64,000 nucleotides of DNA from Plectrocnemia conspersa (taxonomy: Eukaryota > Arthropoda > Insecta > Trichoptera > Polycentropodidae). Where the stretch lies: the NCBI GenBank assembly GCA_009617715.1, contig VTFK01000345.1, forward strand, positions 186,001-250,000. Direction: 5' to 3'. The notes below the pieces were generated by a model. The model worked only from the letters and a program-made list of their open reading frames with translations. It did no database searches and was not told the DNA's origin. Positions 48,450-60,000 of the stretch are shown piece by piece. How positions within the stretch are numbered: position 1 is the first letter of the stretch; each line of letters starts with the position of its first letter. The translations under genes and the position numbers were made by a program.

Positions 48450-48679
48450 CTAAAAATCTTCTGACTTTAAATGATATCAGGGATATTTTTAAAATGTGAT
48501 AAACAGTACAGATTATCGTGGAAAAGCAACACCCTAGTGCGAGCCATAATTATATTTAATGACAATGGTAAAAATTTTATAAAGAAGCAAAACCATATGT
48601 CATTGGATAAGTTTTACAAAAATAAAAAAATATTGAGCTATCAATGACAGACAGCAGTGATGTTGACATAAATGCGTAA
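48450..48679 (+). pseudogene. Possible C-terminal fragment of a Tigger-like transposase
   Basis: Stitched frames give LTLNDIRDIFKM, QIIVEKQHPSASHNY, FNDNGKNFIKKQNHMSLDKF and, ending at a stop (48677-48679), ELSMTDSSDVDINA. The order (acidic helical segment, QxxLDxFF-type motif, Ser/Asp-rich end) matches Tigger/jerky transposase C-termini, as in the element at 46016-47350 but of a different subfamily. Frames shift at least twice. Evidence is limited to these short blocks. Confidence 0.42.
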
Positions 48680-48681
48680 TA

Positions 48682-49735
48682 AATTCAATAAGTTTGCAAT
48701 TAATTAAAATAATAAAAATATACATACGTGTATCGTTTTCAAAGGAATGTTTTATGATTTTTGTTGGAATCAACTGAGGTTATGGAGAAATTTGATTAAA
48801 TATACGAGTGTTTTGAAATACTAGTATGTTTCTGAAACAAATTATCATCGTAAACTGAGGTTTTACTATATTTATATATACATAGGTATAAGCATAAAAA
48901 CCACGATTCCTGAAAAAATCTTACTTAAGTATTTCGATTTTATTATTTATTTTATGCTATTTTACAATATTTCTTAATTTAAGTAACTGGCAACATATTT
49001 TTAAAATTATAAATAATTTATACGTTGATTATGTAACTTAATTTTTCATTTTCATTTTCAGCAACCACTGCACAAGAACTTTCAATGATACAATAAATTG
49101 TTGCCTTAATAACGAATATTCAAATGAATAAGAATTAGATGATTAAGATCATAACATAATAAGAACAATCATGAGTTTTTGCCTTAAGCACAAACTAATA
49201 TACGTCCAATCAAAATATATTCCTACTTCATTAACTTTAGTTGTAATAAATCGGATAGCTTCGACCAAAATACTTTGCCTATGAGATGTAGAGATCAGAT
49301 CAGCGATAAACGAAATAAGCAAATTACACTGTAAAAAATAAATTTTTGCAAAAAAGATGTATTTTTTAAAATCAAATCTCGTTTTTAGACATTATTGATT
49401 TTATTTCTTTAATAAAATCCTACATTTAGCATTTTTGCTTAGACAAATTAATTATTAATAATAATAAGCTTTGCTTAATTACGCAAAGTACTAGCATATT
49501 ATATAATTTAACTATATGTATGTTATAATACATTATTTAATATATTAATTGGATTTAATACAACAAAAATTACGTCATTAAAATATAATATAATATACAT
49601 ATATTACGTAATAATACATGTTTAAAGATAGTCGACATAGAAGTTCATAAAATTGTTTTGATTCAAACCATCTACACAATTATTGTAAAGGACATTCTAA
49701 TGACCATTTTAAATTAATAAAAAAAAATATTAACT
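48682..49735. other. AT-rich spacer
   Basis: No gene, repeat or structure recognised. Confidence 0.6.
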
Positions 49736-49737
49736 CG

Positions 49738-50190
49738 TCAAGAAAGTAAGGCATGAAAGGGATACCAGGAAGAGAAAACTTGATACTAAGCGATTGCGGT
49801 AATAATTAACACATTTGTTCCAAAATGTTAATCACTTCTACGAAAAGTAAAGTTCTACAATGGCATAAGCGGCCACCTAGAAGTTTCGCTTTTTAAGCGT
49901 TAACATACATTATGAATGTGTACAAAAAGCAATGCAATAAGCCAACCGTCATCCCTATCTGTGAGTCGCCAGAGCTGTCTTAAATCTGCAATATAAAAGA
50001 TGCGACATTTAGTCATAAGCGTAAGAAAGACAGATAAACGAAGGAAGACACAAACAGAGGCACACCAGGAGAGACGCCAATAAAACACAAAATAAGACCC
50101 ATCAGCATCATTACAAGATCACATCACAACCGACACTTCAGCGAAGACTTTTCGACTTTCAAGAGCTACATTTCATATATGTGTGATAAT
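49738..50190 (+). repeat. Diverged direct repeat D, copy 1
   Basis: Shares ordered blocks with 53455-54240: agtaaggcat, actaagcgattgcggtaata, gttcc, gtgtac and agcaatgc, agccaac, ctcatctgtga-type with tcgcca, gctgtct, aatataaaa, gcgacattt and tcataag. Copy 1 lacks the MITE present in copy 2. No coding capacity or terminal repeats, so the nature is unknown: an old duplication of unique DNA or two copies of an unclassified element. Confidence 0.7.
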
Positions 50191-53100
50191 TTTTATATTG
50201 CTATAAAATAGCCTTTCCAGCGTCAATTTTGATTGCAAAGTCCCTTTTAGCATTAAAACTCGAGAAAAAGTCACCATCAAAGGCAAAAAATATGTATAAG
50301 AGGTATAGAACACAAATATAAATAATTGAACAGTCATTATTAATTGATATTATAATATATTAAGCACACACGTGTCCCAGCCTTTGCTGAATTAGCATGC
50401 AATCCTTTCTTGATGCCGGCTGTGAATTATTAATATTGAGTCAGTATCACATTAGGGTGTTACAATACGAGCTTAATTCGAAGCCGCAACCTTGAGGCAC
50501 TTCCCCGGGTGCTTTCGGGGGTGAGATCCGCCCACCCCTGTTTCTTCTCCTCACGGATGCCGCTCACGTGCGATCTTCAACAGCATTCTGATTGCCGCCC
50601 AATCGAAATAAGATTTTGTTAGCTCTCGCTAAGTGTCCGAGGCGTTGGGCGATGGTCCTTTTTTGGCTCCCCGGCTCGGATGGGAAATTGCCGTCGTAAA
50701 GTCATGCTGACATTTTGTATGGACGGGTAATTTATGTAGGGGCCGCTTTGCGATTGTGTCTGCCCTCAAATGGAAGGCTTACGTCTTGAGTTTGAAACCT
50801 CCTTCTTGGCTAAAGTAAAGGATATCGTCTCTTGTTTCAATTATTCGCTATTTTAATTTAATAGATTCATTAAGTGTTTTTAATAATAGTAAAAAAAAAA
50901 AAAATAGATTAATGTGCAGCTACGCCTCGAAATAATATTATTGAAATTTGAATATAAAATTTCATTCCCAAAATCTTAATTAGAGGATAGTTTTCTGTAG
51001 ATTATTCGAAACTAAGAGAAGTTTTTAAAACAAAAGTAATTTAACTTTTTTTGTCAAAAAAAAAGTTTTGTTTATTCCTAACAGACAATTATGCGTGTTT
51101 ATTTTTATTATAAAATAAGAAATAATATTTCACAATTATAAAGTTTTTAACTGTATGCCCTTTGTTTCTTAGTTTTATTTATTAGGCAAATTACTAGGTG
51201 ATTTAGTTTTGTTTTTTTTATGATGAATATTAATCAGATATTTATAAATCAACAAAGTTCATAAAATATGTTAAGATTGACAGATTCTATATTCATTACT
51301 TATTAAAAATATATTTAATTTTAAAGTAATAATTTCAACTGCTATTGTATGTACTCTTTAATTATGTACATACAAATATTTTTAAATCCACTTGATAATA
51401 ATAAATAATTGTATTTTACAAATATTTACTTTAAATATATGTTTAAAATAAAAAAATAATCAGGTTATAAAATATATATTATTAAATTATATACCACAAT
51501 TTTTTTTAAGATTTATTTTAAGCTAATAAACTAGTTCCTTGCTTCGAAAATATGTAAGATAAATTTCATTTCATCAAATTGTTACTACCAATTTTTAATT
51601 TGTATTGTATTTTTCAATATATTAATAAAATTGTAAAAATATAAACTAGAACATCTACTGTATATAATTTTAGTACAATTAATTATTTTATTGAAATAGC
51701 CGGGTTTTTTTAATTATGATGATGAATATATAAAATTAAAACATATTTAATTAGACTTAATTTAATTAAATACTGTTTTAGTAAAAATTAAAGGTTGTTT
51801 AATTTAATTCAAACTTTTAAAACTTTTACGGTTTACCTTTATACTTAGAATTCTTATCAACAGATGGTTCCCGTTCGCGCGATCGGACGTTTTCATTTGC
51901 GCCTCAGCCGAACAATGGAACTAATTTCGAATTTTAATTAAACCAAAAACCGAACAATGGGAATAGTTATGAGGCGATCGAAAAGAAAATTCACCTATCT
52001 TTTGAAGCTTTTTCCCGGCCAAATAAAAAAGAAGTCCAAAGTCTGGGCGCGCTTATCTGTAGGCCTCCGGTGCAAAGGCGCGTTCACATTTCAATGAACG
52101 GATCCGCTCGGGGTATTTCGAAGGAAGGGGGCCGCCTTTCGGGGGTGTAAAAATTCATTTAAACTTGCACCACAAAGCGAAATGAAAGTTCAAGCCGAAA
52201 GCCCAAGACGAGGGAAACTTTTTCACCTAGCTCGGATTGGTTTCGTTTTCAAATTGTTTCATCCGCCCGACCCCACCGAGGGCGGTTTATTTTTCGGTTC
52301 ATCGGTAAAATCTCTTGCGTTATTGAATTTTCAATTGGTGTAACCCCCAATCTTTACCAAGATATCTGACGCAATTTTGAAACAAATCAGACCATTAAAC
52401 TTACTATTGAAGATCGATACATATTTCATTTAATTTAATTATGAGATTTATATATACATATAAAGAGATCGCGCGCTCGCCAATTTTTTAAATGGATAAC
52501 GAATCGAAACTGGCAAACGATATGGACGTATCTTTACATAACAGGCACTTCATCGAAATCAAAAACGAGCTTATATAGCCTTTTAACCTCATCCCACATT
52601 CCCTCCTCCTGCCGATTCGACAGTTGCCCCTTTACCACTCGGTAGCGCCAATCTTTCCAGCCGAATCAATAAAGTGCATTAGACGAGATGAATTTAACAG
52701 GTCCAACTGAATTGGCAGCATTTTAAGTAATGCTATCGAAAATTTCTTTGGCACTTCATGTTTAAATCCTCAAGTGGACTTTTATGACGCAATTGGAACG
52801 TGAACGACTTTAAATTTTTTTTTATAAAATTTTAATTTATTTCAATACACTGAGGCTTTTTAGAGCAATAGAGTTTGAAAGGACTGGTTTTTACCGTGTT
52901 TCATACAAAACCTTATTATTTTCCTAAATATACAAAAATAATTTACTATAATTGGGTTATAATATTTAGAAATAATTCACTATAGTTGGTATATAATTTG
53001 TAGATAACACAAGCTTTTGATCCTTATAGTTGAGTCCGTATTTATAGCATACAACATAGGAATGCTTTTATCAGCACCTCCAGAGAGTTACATTCACAAA

Positions 53101-53454
53101 GATCAACCATGAGATTACGCTTCACATTTAAAGCATTCTCTAAAGATAAATTAGTTGCCCTCAAAGACTGCAGCCTTTCAAGTAACAATCACAGAGTGAA
53201 GCTTTTTTTTGAGAGTTAGCCAGAATCTTGCGCTTAAAACATTCTATGAATATAAGCGCCCTATATTTTAAACATCCTTTAATAAAACGATATTTTTAAT
53301 TTATAAAAGTTTCTGTTCGTGATTTAATAAATTATTATTTTAATTATATTTTTCATTAAAAATTGCTTATTCTTTGACAATAAATTGTATACATTGCAAT
53401 TATATGTACAATTAATTTAAATATCATTATAACATAAATTTCTAAAAAATAAAA
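50191..53454. other. Spacer with two large GC-rich islands
   Basis: Islands at about 50370-50850 and 51840-52700, the latter the longest in the window (for example ttcgggggtgtaaaaattca at about 52138). No open frame with recognisable similarity. 50850-51840 and 52700-53450 are A/T-rich. Confidence 0.5.
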
Positions 53455-53574
53455 AAATGACTCAAAGTAAGGCATAACAATGGAAGAGAGATATTGAAAC
53501 TAAGCAATTGCGGTAATATTTGTAAATATTTTACAGACCACCTATTAGTACATCCGTTCCTTAACACTTTGAAC

Positions 53575-53802
53575 GCGGAAAGCGACTAAAGTCGCCCAAT
53601 TGATTTTTTTATCTCTTTACGCAAAAATCAGTAAAAAAAATGCTTTTCAAGAAAAAACTTTTTTTTGTGAATAAACATAAAATATCATTTTAAATGAATA
53701 AAAATTAAAAAATCAAAACATTTAAACACAGTATTAAGGTAAAATTTGCATTTTTCAAAAAAAAAACAATAAAATATTATTTTTGATAACGCGTTCAAAG
53801 GG
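53575..53802. mobile_element. piggyBac-type MITE
   Basis: Terminal inverted repeats cactttgaacgcg (left) and cgcgttcaaaggg (right), preceded by TTAA (53571-53574) and followed by TCAA (53803-53806), a one-base-decayed TTAA target duplication. Length 228 bp. A subterminal palindrome gcgactaaagtcgc lies near the left end. CCCTTTGAACGCG-like ends next to TTAA are typical of piggyBac nonautonomous elements. No coding capacity. Confidence 0.78.
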
Positions 53803-53818
53803 TCAACTTTAATTATTA

Positions 53819-53840
53819 ATTAGTACTTGTAAGTACTAAT
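53819..53840. repeat. Perfect 10-bp palindrome, 2-nt centre
   Basis: attagtactt gt aagtactaat, just right of the piggyBac-type MITE. Confidence 0.9.
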
Positions 53841-54240
53841 CATCGTTTGTAAATGATGCGCGATATACAATGCATTATACCCTGCGCAAAAAAAATATAT
53901 AATCGCCCAAACAGTTATTTGGCAATTAAACTTTTAATGCGTAAGCATATTTCGTGTGTATGTCCAAGAAGCAATGCTATTAGCCAACCAACGTCTCATC
54001 TGTGATTCGCCATAGTTGTCTCAAACCAGTAATATAAAAAATATGACACTTGGTCACAAGCAGCAGATTGACGGGTAGACAAAAAAAGACTAAGAAGTAG
54101 CAACCTGAAACCATTAGTGGATTATGCATTATCACAAAAACCGCCGCCGACAATAATTTAGCTCGACATTCCAGCTAAGTCTTTGACATTTAAGACCTGT
54201 CATTTCAACTCTACCCCCTGATATTATAGCTGTAAAGTCA

Positions 54241-56110
54241 TACTCTTTCTGTCTTCAAACCGAAAAAAAATATAACCTTATTCAGTATGAAGTTTTTGGC
54301 TACAGAAAGTATTGAAATTTTTTATTATATTATGTACATATTCTATGTATATCAAAAGTAGATATAAATATACTGTATAATAAAGATTATCTAAAATGTC
54401 ATGACCTTCACCTTATAAATATATGTATTTTTTAATTATATATTTAAAAACATTTTTTGATCATGTTGTACCTATAGTATATTGTGCTAGAATTTGAACT
54501 TGTAAATCGAAGCACTCCGAGTCCGTAGCCGTCGAAATGTTTTATTCATTTTTTTTCGAATCCACAGTGGCTACTTATCTCTGGAATCGTGAAAAGGTGG
54601 TTGGTTGGTCTGCTCTGCATGCGCTGCTCAAAAAAGCTCTCCCATTTTAATTCAAGGTGTTCCGTGGCTAAAATAGGGGAACGCTGGGGTCTCATCTGCG
54701 GGGAGCAATTTTGGGTTTTTCGAAATGTATGCAGGATCGCCACAGTGTTATGCGAATGGTCCACGGTGGATTATAATGAAATGCTGAACGGTCACAGGCG
54801 CACTTACCTTTATTTACATATACTCAGCTTAACCTGCTAGGAGTTTTGCAAACAAATATTTTTGTTTGGAATGTGATTAATAATTTATGTGACAAAAAAA
54901 CAATATTAAGTATAAACTTATTATCATTTTATGCAGGCGAGAGTATGAAAATAACAGTGCTTAAAATAAAATTACTATTGAATATATAATTGTATTCTGT
55001 CATCCTATTTTATTATCTTGAGCACTATATTCATTAGCTTTAATTTATCTAAACCTTAAATGCATAATTAAAAGGTTTTGTATCCGTCCACGGTGTAATT
55101 ATTTCAATTTATCACCCGCCATAAAATGAGTGAAACGTTGTCAGACTTGGTAACGAGTTATTCGATAAAAGTTTACAGCCATTTAACGTTTCCTTCAACG
55201 ATTTAGTCCGTTAGGACGCTGTCAATAAATTAAATTTTGGAGCAAACGCTTCGCGTGAAACACAGAATAAAATATAAGAAATACTGTATATAAAAATGCT
55301 AGCGAATTCGTGCAATCACTCAAGCAGTGCATGCAGACATGCAACACATGTTATTTATTCAAAGGCCTACTAAATCGCCGTAAAGAACACATAAAAACTG
55401 AGACATAATGTGGAAAATATAAAGAAGAGCGTATAAAGCGGCATAAAATACTTTTGAATACACATAAAAATTTTGGTATATACCATAAAATTTAATGCCT
55501 TCGTTTGAAGGCGTATACAAGTTATTTATTATTTAATTTTAAAGCGTTAGCTTTGAGTCTTGGAAGCGTTGTGCTTAAGTAGTAATTAGGCGGTGTGCAC
55601 GTGTTATTGAATAACAGTATCAAATACTAGGCACTCTGTTCGATAAACCATACAAGGGTTGTACGGCGTTGTTTAACTACTTAACTCAATTATCGGAAGT
55701 GCCTGTCTAATCAAACAATGATGGGTCCACTGCAATATTGGCACAGAGACATGGCTATCCGGCAACTATAGATTATAGTAAGCTTTTGGCACACAGTCTC
55801 TCGTTCGTATAAAGTTATATAAAATATTACACAGTCAGTGAGCTCTTGAGGGTCCTTCAAGTACCCGATGGTGCAGTAGATATCAAAAATAATAGAGAAC
55901 TGACAAAGGAAATCTCAACGAATGTTGTTATTAAATCAGGCGGGTGTATAAATTCGACCGTATTTATACTATGTATATTTACAACGCCAAATATAATTAA
56001 TATTTTTTAATATTATTACAAACCTGATTATCAAACCTGACCAGGTTTTTGAAATGCGTCATAATAACCAGTATACAAACAATTAAACACGCTTAAAAAA
56101 TATTTTTTAA
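54241..56110. other. Spacer with GC-richer islands
   Basis: Islands at about 54480-54840 and 55060-55270. Open stretches of 72 and 83 codons overlap antisense in the first island with no recognisable domain. No gene called. Confidence 0.45.
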
Positions 56111-56111
56111 G

Positions 56112-56250
56112 CTCCTTATAGCTACGCCAAAAACATCCTTGTGTTTAGCAAGCTCGTAAAGAAGCTGGATGGCTCGTGTAAGAATAAGAAACGCGATTGC
56201 GACTTTCCAAGTCACTCAAGCTCGAAGCTATAAATCACCTTTAGCAAATT
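56112..56250 (+). repeat. Unclassified dispersed repeat R, copy C
   Basis: Shares with copy A tagct and cgccaaaaa and ttgtgttt blocks, and with copy B gctggatggctcgtgtaaga and the core aataagaaacgcgattgcga. In one frame it reads SWMARVRIRNAIATF. It joins A and B into one family and gives the longest consensus. Confidence 0.6.
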
Positions 56251-56294
56251 AAGAGAGTGGTTCAGAGCTAAAAAACCGCTTCTAACAATAATAG

Positions 56295-56341
56295 GCACTA
56301 GGATACAAATACGAATACGCCCTGTATTTGTATCCTAGTGC
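56295..56341. repeat. Perfect 18-bp inverted repeat, 11-nt loop
   Basis: Arms 56295-56312 (gcactaggatacaaatac) and 56324-56341 (gtatttgtatcctagtgc), loop gaatacgccct. It lies about 45 bp after repeat R copy C. Confidence 0.95.
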
Positions 56342-56735
56342 TTTTAAAGATAACTCAAAAATGTTCTTAGCGAATCGGCAATCAATTATTGAAGTGACAC
56401 GCGCTCCGCATAAGGTTGCCGAGCATCCTCTACGCCTTATCGCAAACTTTGCCGATGTGTATATAAAATCTCCATCCCTGTCGAATGCAACTCCATCAAA
56501 ATTTTTTCCACCACTGTTTTTTGCAACACAAAGTTAATTACGACATATTTTTTATTTTATAGTATTTTAATTTGGACCATAATCTATCACAAAAAGTAAT
56601 AATAATTATTATACATATATCATTAATTAATAAAAATATTCATGGTCTTACAAAATATTAATTAATGTACGTTAATTTAAATTTTAAAAATATAACCACG
56701 TTAGTTTTTCTTTATCGCTACCTCATCGCCATAAT
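56342..56735. other. Short spacer
   Basis: Balanced composition to about 56530, then A/T-rich. Nothing recognised. Confidence 0.5.
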
Positions 56736-57021
56736 TTATTTCACGTCGCGTTTGTATTTACTGAACAAACTATACTCCGACACGATGAACTTCCACGGTG
56801 GCAACTTCTTCATTCGCTTATTTTTCTGCTGATAAATTTCCCGTGAAATTATTCGGTCGGAGACATAGAGCATGAGAAAAAAGGCACAAGAAACCTCGAA
56901 TAATACTGAAGTTAGAGCTACTTCCGATGATGCTTGAGGAGCCGGCAATAAAAGTAAGAGACACATAATTTATTGCCCAGGTCAGAAAGTTGCCCAAGTT
57001 TCCGGAATCTTTCGCATCCAA
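56736..57021 (-). other. Candidate last exon of an unknown membrane protein
   Basis: On the minus strand one frame ends VLFEVSCAFFLMLYVSDRII, then SREIYQQKNKRMKKLPPWKF and EYSLFSKYKRDVK before TAA at 56736-56738. This has a plausible membrane segment followed by a basic cytoplasmic tail and mixed codon use. A second frame just upstream reads DSGNLGNFLTWAINYVSLTF, another membrane-like stretch. The two would need a splice (a cttcag acceptor-like site lies near 56910) or a one-base shift to join. I do not recognise the family. It may be a host exon, a pseudogene or chance. Confidence 0.25.
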
Positions 57022-57024
57022 TAT

Positions 57025-60000
57025 ATTATACTATCAATTGGAGGATCCAAGACGCAAGAATACTTATGTAGACATGGCCACCAGTTCGGGATTGTTTTTT
57101 GTGCATTCAGCAACATCGGGATTGTTCCTTTTGTTGAATTACCTGCTCCTTCGTATTACCGTATAAAGTTTTGTAGGGGCCCTCCTGCGAAACTGGGTTA
57201 AGAGCAACGGACTTGAAAGCACAGCAAACTTTATACGCGGGCCATATACGAACTTTTTTACAAATAACGTAAACTATCGCACATATACTTTGTGTGTATG
57301 TATGTGCTCGACAATAAAGTTTGCTTAACGTAATAAGTAAAAACATAAATTTTACCCTCTATGATAATCAAGTTATACGTATAATACAATATATTTAGTT
57401 TATCAACATCGATTCATGTAAGATGTTATTATGAACCGCACAAAACAGTGCATCGTTCCTCATGCCTCATTTCATAGATTTTTTAATAATGTATTAAAAA
57501 TCTTATTATTTCTAATAAAGCCAAATAGAACGTGAATTTTAGATAAACTGATCTGATCAAATGTTTTGAATCCTAATCCAAGAATTTTTTAATCACATAT
57601 AAATTGCATCTTAAAATATTTTTTTATTTAATTCACAGTGGCTCAATTTTTTTATAAACATTAAATTAGGTTTATCGCCTTTTATTTATGTTTTACACAT
57701 TTAGCGGTTTTATATATTGAAACTACCTGGCAAAAACACCTAATAATGATTCGCTCTGTATTCAGTTAATTGTTTACTATTGTGATTCACACAACTTCAA
57801 TGACTCTTAACTCTATATGAAATATTATATAATCCCTAAATAAATGTTTTTAATACAAATCATTGCTGATGACAGCAATATTCATCACAAAAATATGATC
57901 CAGCTTTAAATTTATTTTTTTTTTAAATTAAATTTGTTTATTAAATTGACGTTGTTTTTTTAAGTACACACACAATACCTTTATATAATACATACAAATA
58001 TTTATCAGAAAAAGATCTATGGTTTTTTTGATGAGTAAGCAAAAGTCAAGGACCATAAAATTATCACATCTCGAGTCTCGGGACTTTGAAAAAGCCGCGA
58101 CTTCAGAATCCCTAATCGCAACAATATATTGTACAACTGTAGGACTTTCCTTCATCAACATAAATCATTCTGCAATATTATATGAAAAAAAAATTTTTTA
58201 AAATCAGCCAAAATATTTTCACGAATTTCCTATGTACAAATGTAGCTTTTAACGATTGTATATAATATAATAAAACATATGGTACACTTAGAATTGACAA
58301 TTGATTTATCCTCCACAACTTCAAGATACAAAATTTAATGCAATTAACTCTATTAACTTAATACTGAAGAAACATAACACTGTAAATTTTAATTTAGATG
58401 ATTGCTATTTTTAAATGTAACTTTGAAAATATTTGTAGCGTTGCCTTTTAATGATTCTTATATCAAAAGTATTTTTATAGAAAAATAATATTTCATCCCA
58501 TTTAAATGACACAACCATATAAATTATTACTTTGAGAAACGCTTTAATTGTTATAATAAGGATATATGTTTAAATTTAGCAAATCGATTATCTCGATAAA
58601 ACCTTATCTGCAGTTTTTAACTGCATACATTTTAAATCAGTGTATCAGTTAAAAACATTTTAAAGAAATCGATAAGCTCTTGGTATTTTTTGTTGGATTT
58701 GTTCATTTCTAAATAAAAATCCTGGAATGTTATCGCTACAATTTAAATTCACCTAAATGCATTGAGATAAACCAGGAGCGTTTTTTAAGGTTCATCATCA
58801 TCATCGTTAATAAATAAATGGCAATTTAGATTTACAAGCACAATCTCATTATATATTATTACTTTTAATATAGAAATATTTGCCTTATTTTTTCAAATAT
58901 TCAGAAATAATATTTTCACAATCAAATTATCCGCTATATTATTATTTTAAAAGTATTACTCTTTGTCATCCCTACTATTGATTTTATAATTTTCTCTATT
59001 AGCACAGCAAAAAAATATGTCTGAACTGCAATGGTAAAACCATTTCGGGCATGACGTATATGCTATTGGACTTTTAAGGGTTAAGTTAATAAAAGAGATG
59101 GTTATGCAAAGCTTTAGAGATCCTGTGTAATATAATACAATACGGTAACATTTCTTTTCGCAGAATAAAATATTAGCGCATCTCTTAGTGCTCTTAGCGA
59201 ATGTTCAAATCTATGCTTTTATTCTAGGATCTATGAAAAGGCATAAACACATTGAGTTAAATTATCTAGACTCAGTTTAATACCCTCAATCATATTTTAC
59301 CTAGTAAAAAAAAAAACACATTAAATTTACTGCTGCAATAGTGAGCCAGCGCATTCTTAGTACGACTAAAAGTTTCGGGACTTTGCCAACCACCGCCGTC
59401 GACACGAGCGATAATCTCTGTCGATTTATATAATTGTTTAACCGTCGTTGCAGGTGAGCCTTATTGGCTTGGAACAGGCTGTTTAGATTTCCCCCGCGTG
59501 CCCGAAAAGTATACAAGTGGCGTCTTAAATAACAACCATTTGGTTTTATTGTGCTTCAGGGCCGGCATGATTTAGGGCCGAGCGATAGAAGGGACGCGGG
59601 AAATGAGTGTGACGAAATGGCTCGTAACACTTTTTATTTCCTACTTTAATTCACCGAGAGTGTATGTACGCCTAATTCAATTTTCGCGCACTACAATATC
59701 ATATATTATATGTTGTAAAAAATATGAGGAAGTTAAGCGGGCAGAGATACGTGCCTAGAGTAGTTCTTTGCCTTCTTGAGGTCACCACGTAGAAGGTGTA
59801 GTATTACACGATAAATTATGAGATTCCAATCGCCACCCGATGGCGAGGGTGGATGGTGGCAGCTATTGTCGATAAAATGTTATAGGCAGCTGCCACCTTA
59901 TTCCACGTGGTATTCCCCCATCCGCAGAGCCATAACCATAAACTGCAACCCAAAGAATGCCACAGGGGTGGGCGGTGTCGTCCCTACTAGCAATGAGCTA

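Larger units (their letters stand above)
53455..54240 (+). repeat. Diverged direct repeat D, copy 2 (MITE-interrupted)
   Basis: Second copy of the segment at 49738-50190, in the same orientation about 3.7 kb away. It contains the piggyBac-type MITE at 53575-53802 immediately after the gttcc block, plus extra AT-rich DNA downstream, and then resumes homology at about 53955 (gtgtatgtccaagaagcaat). Confidence 0.7.
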
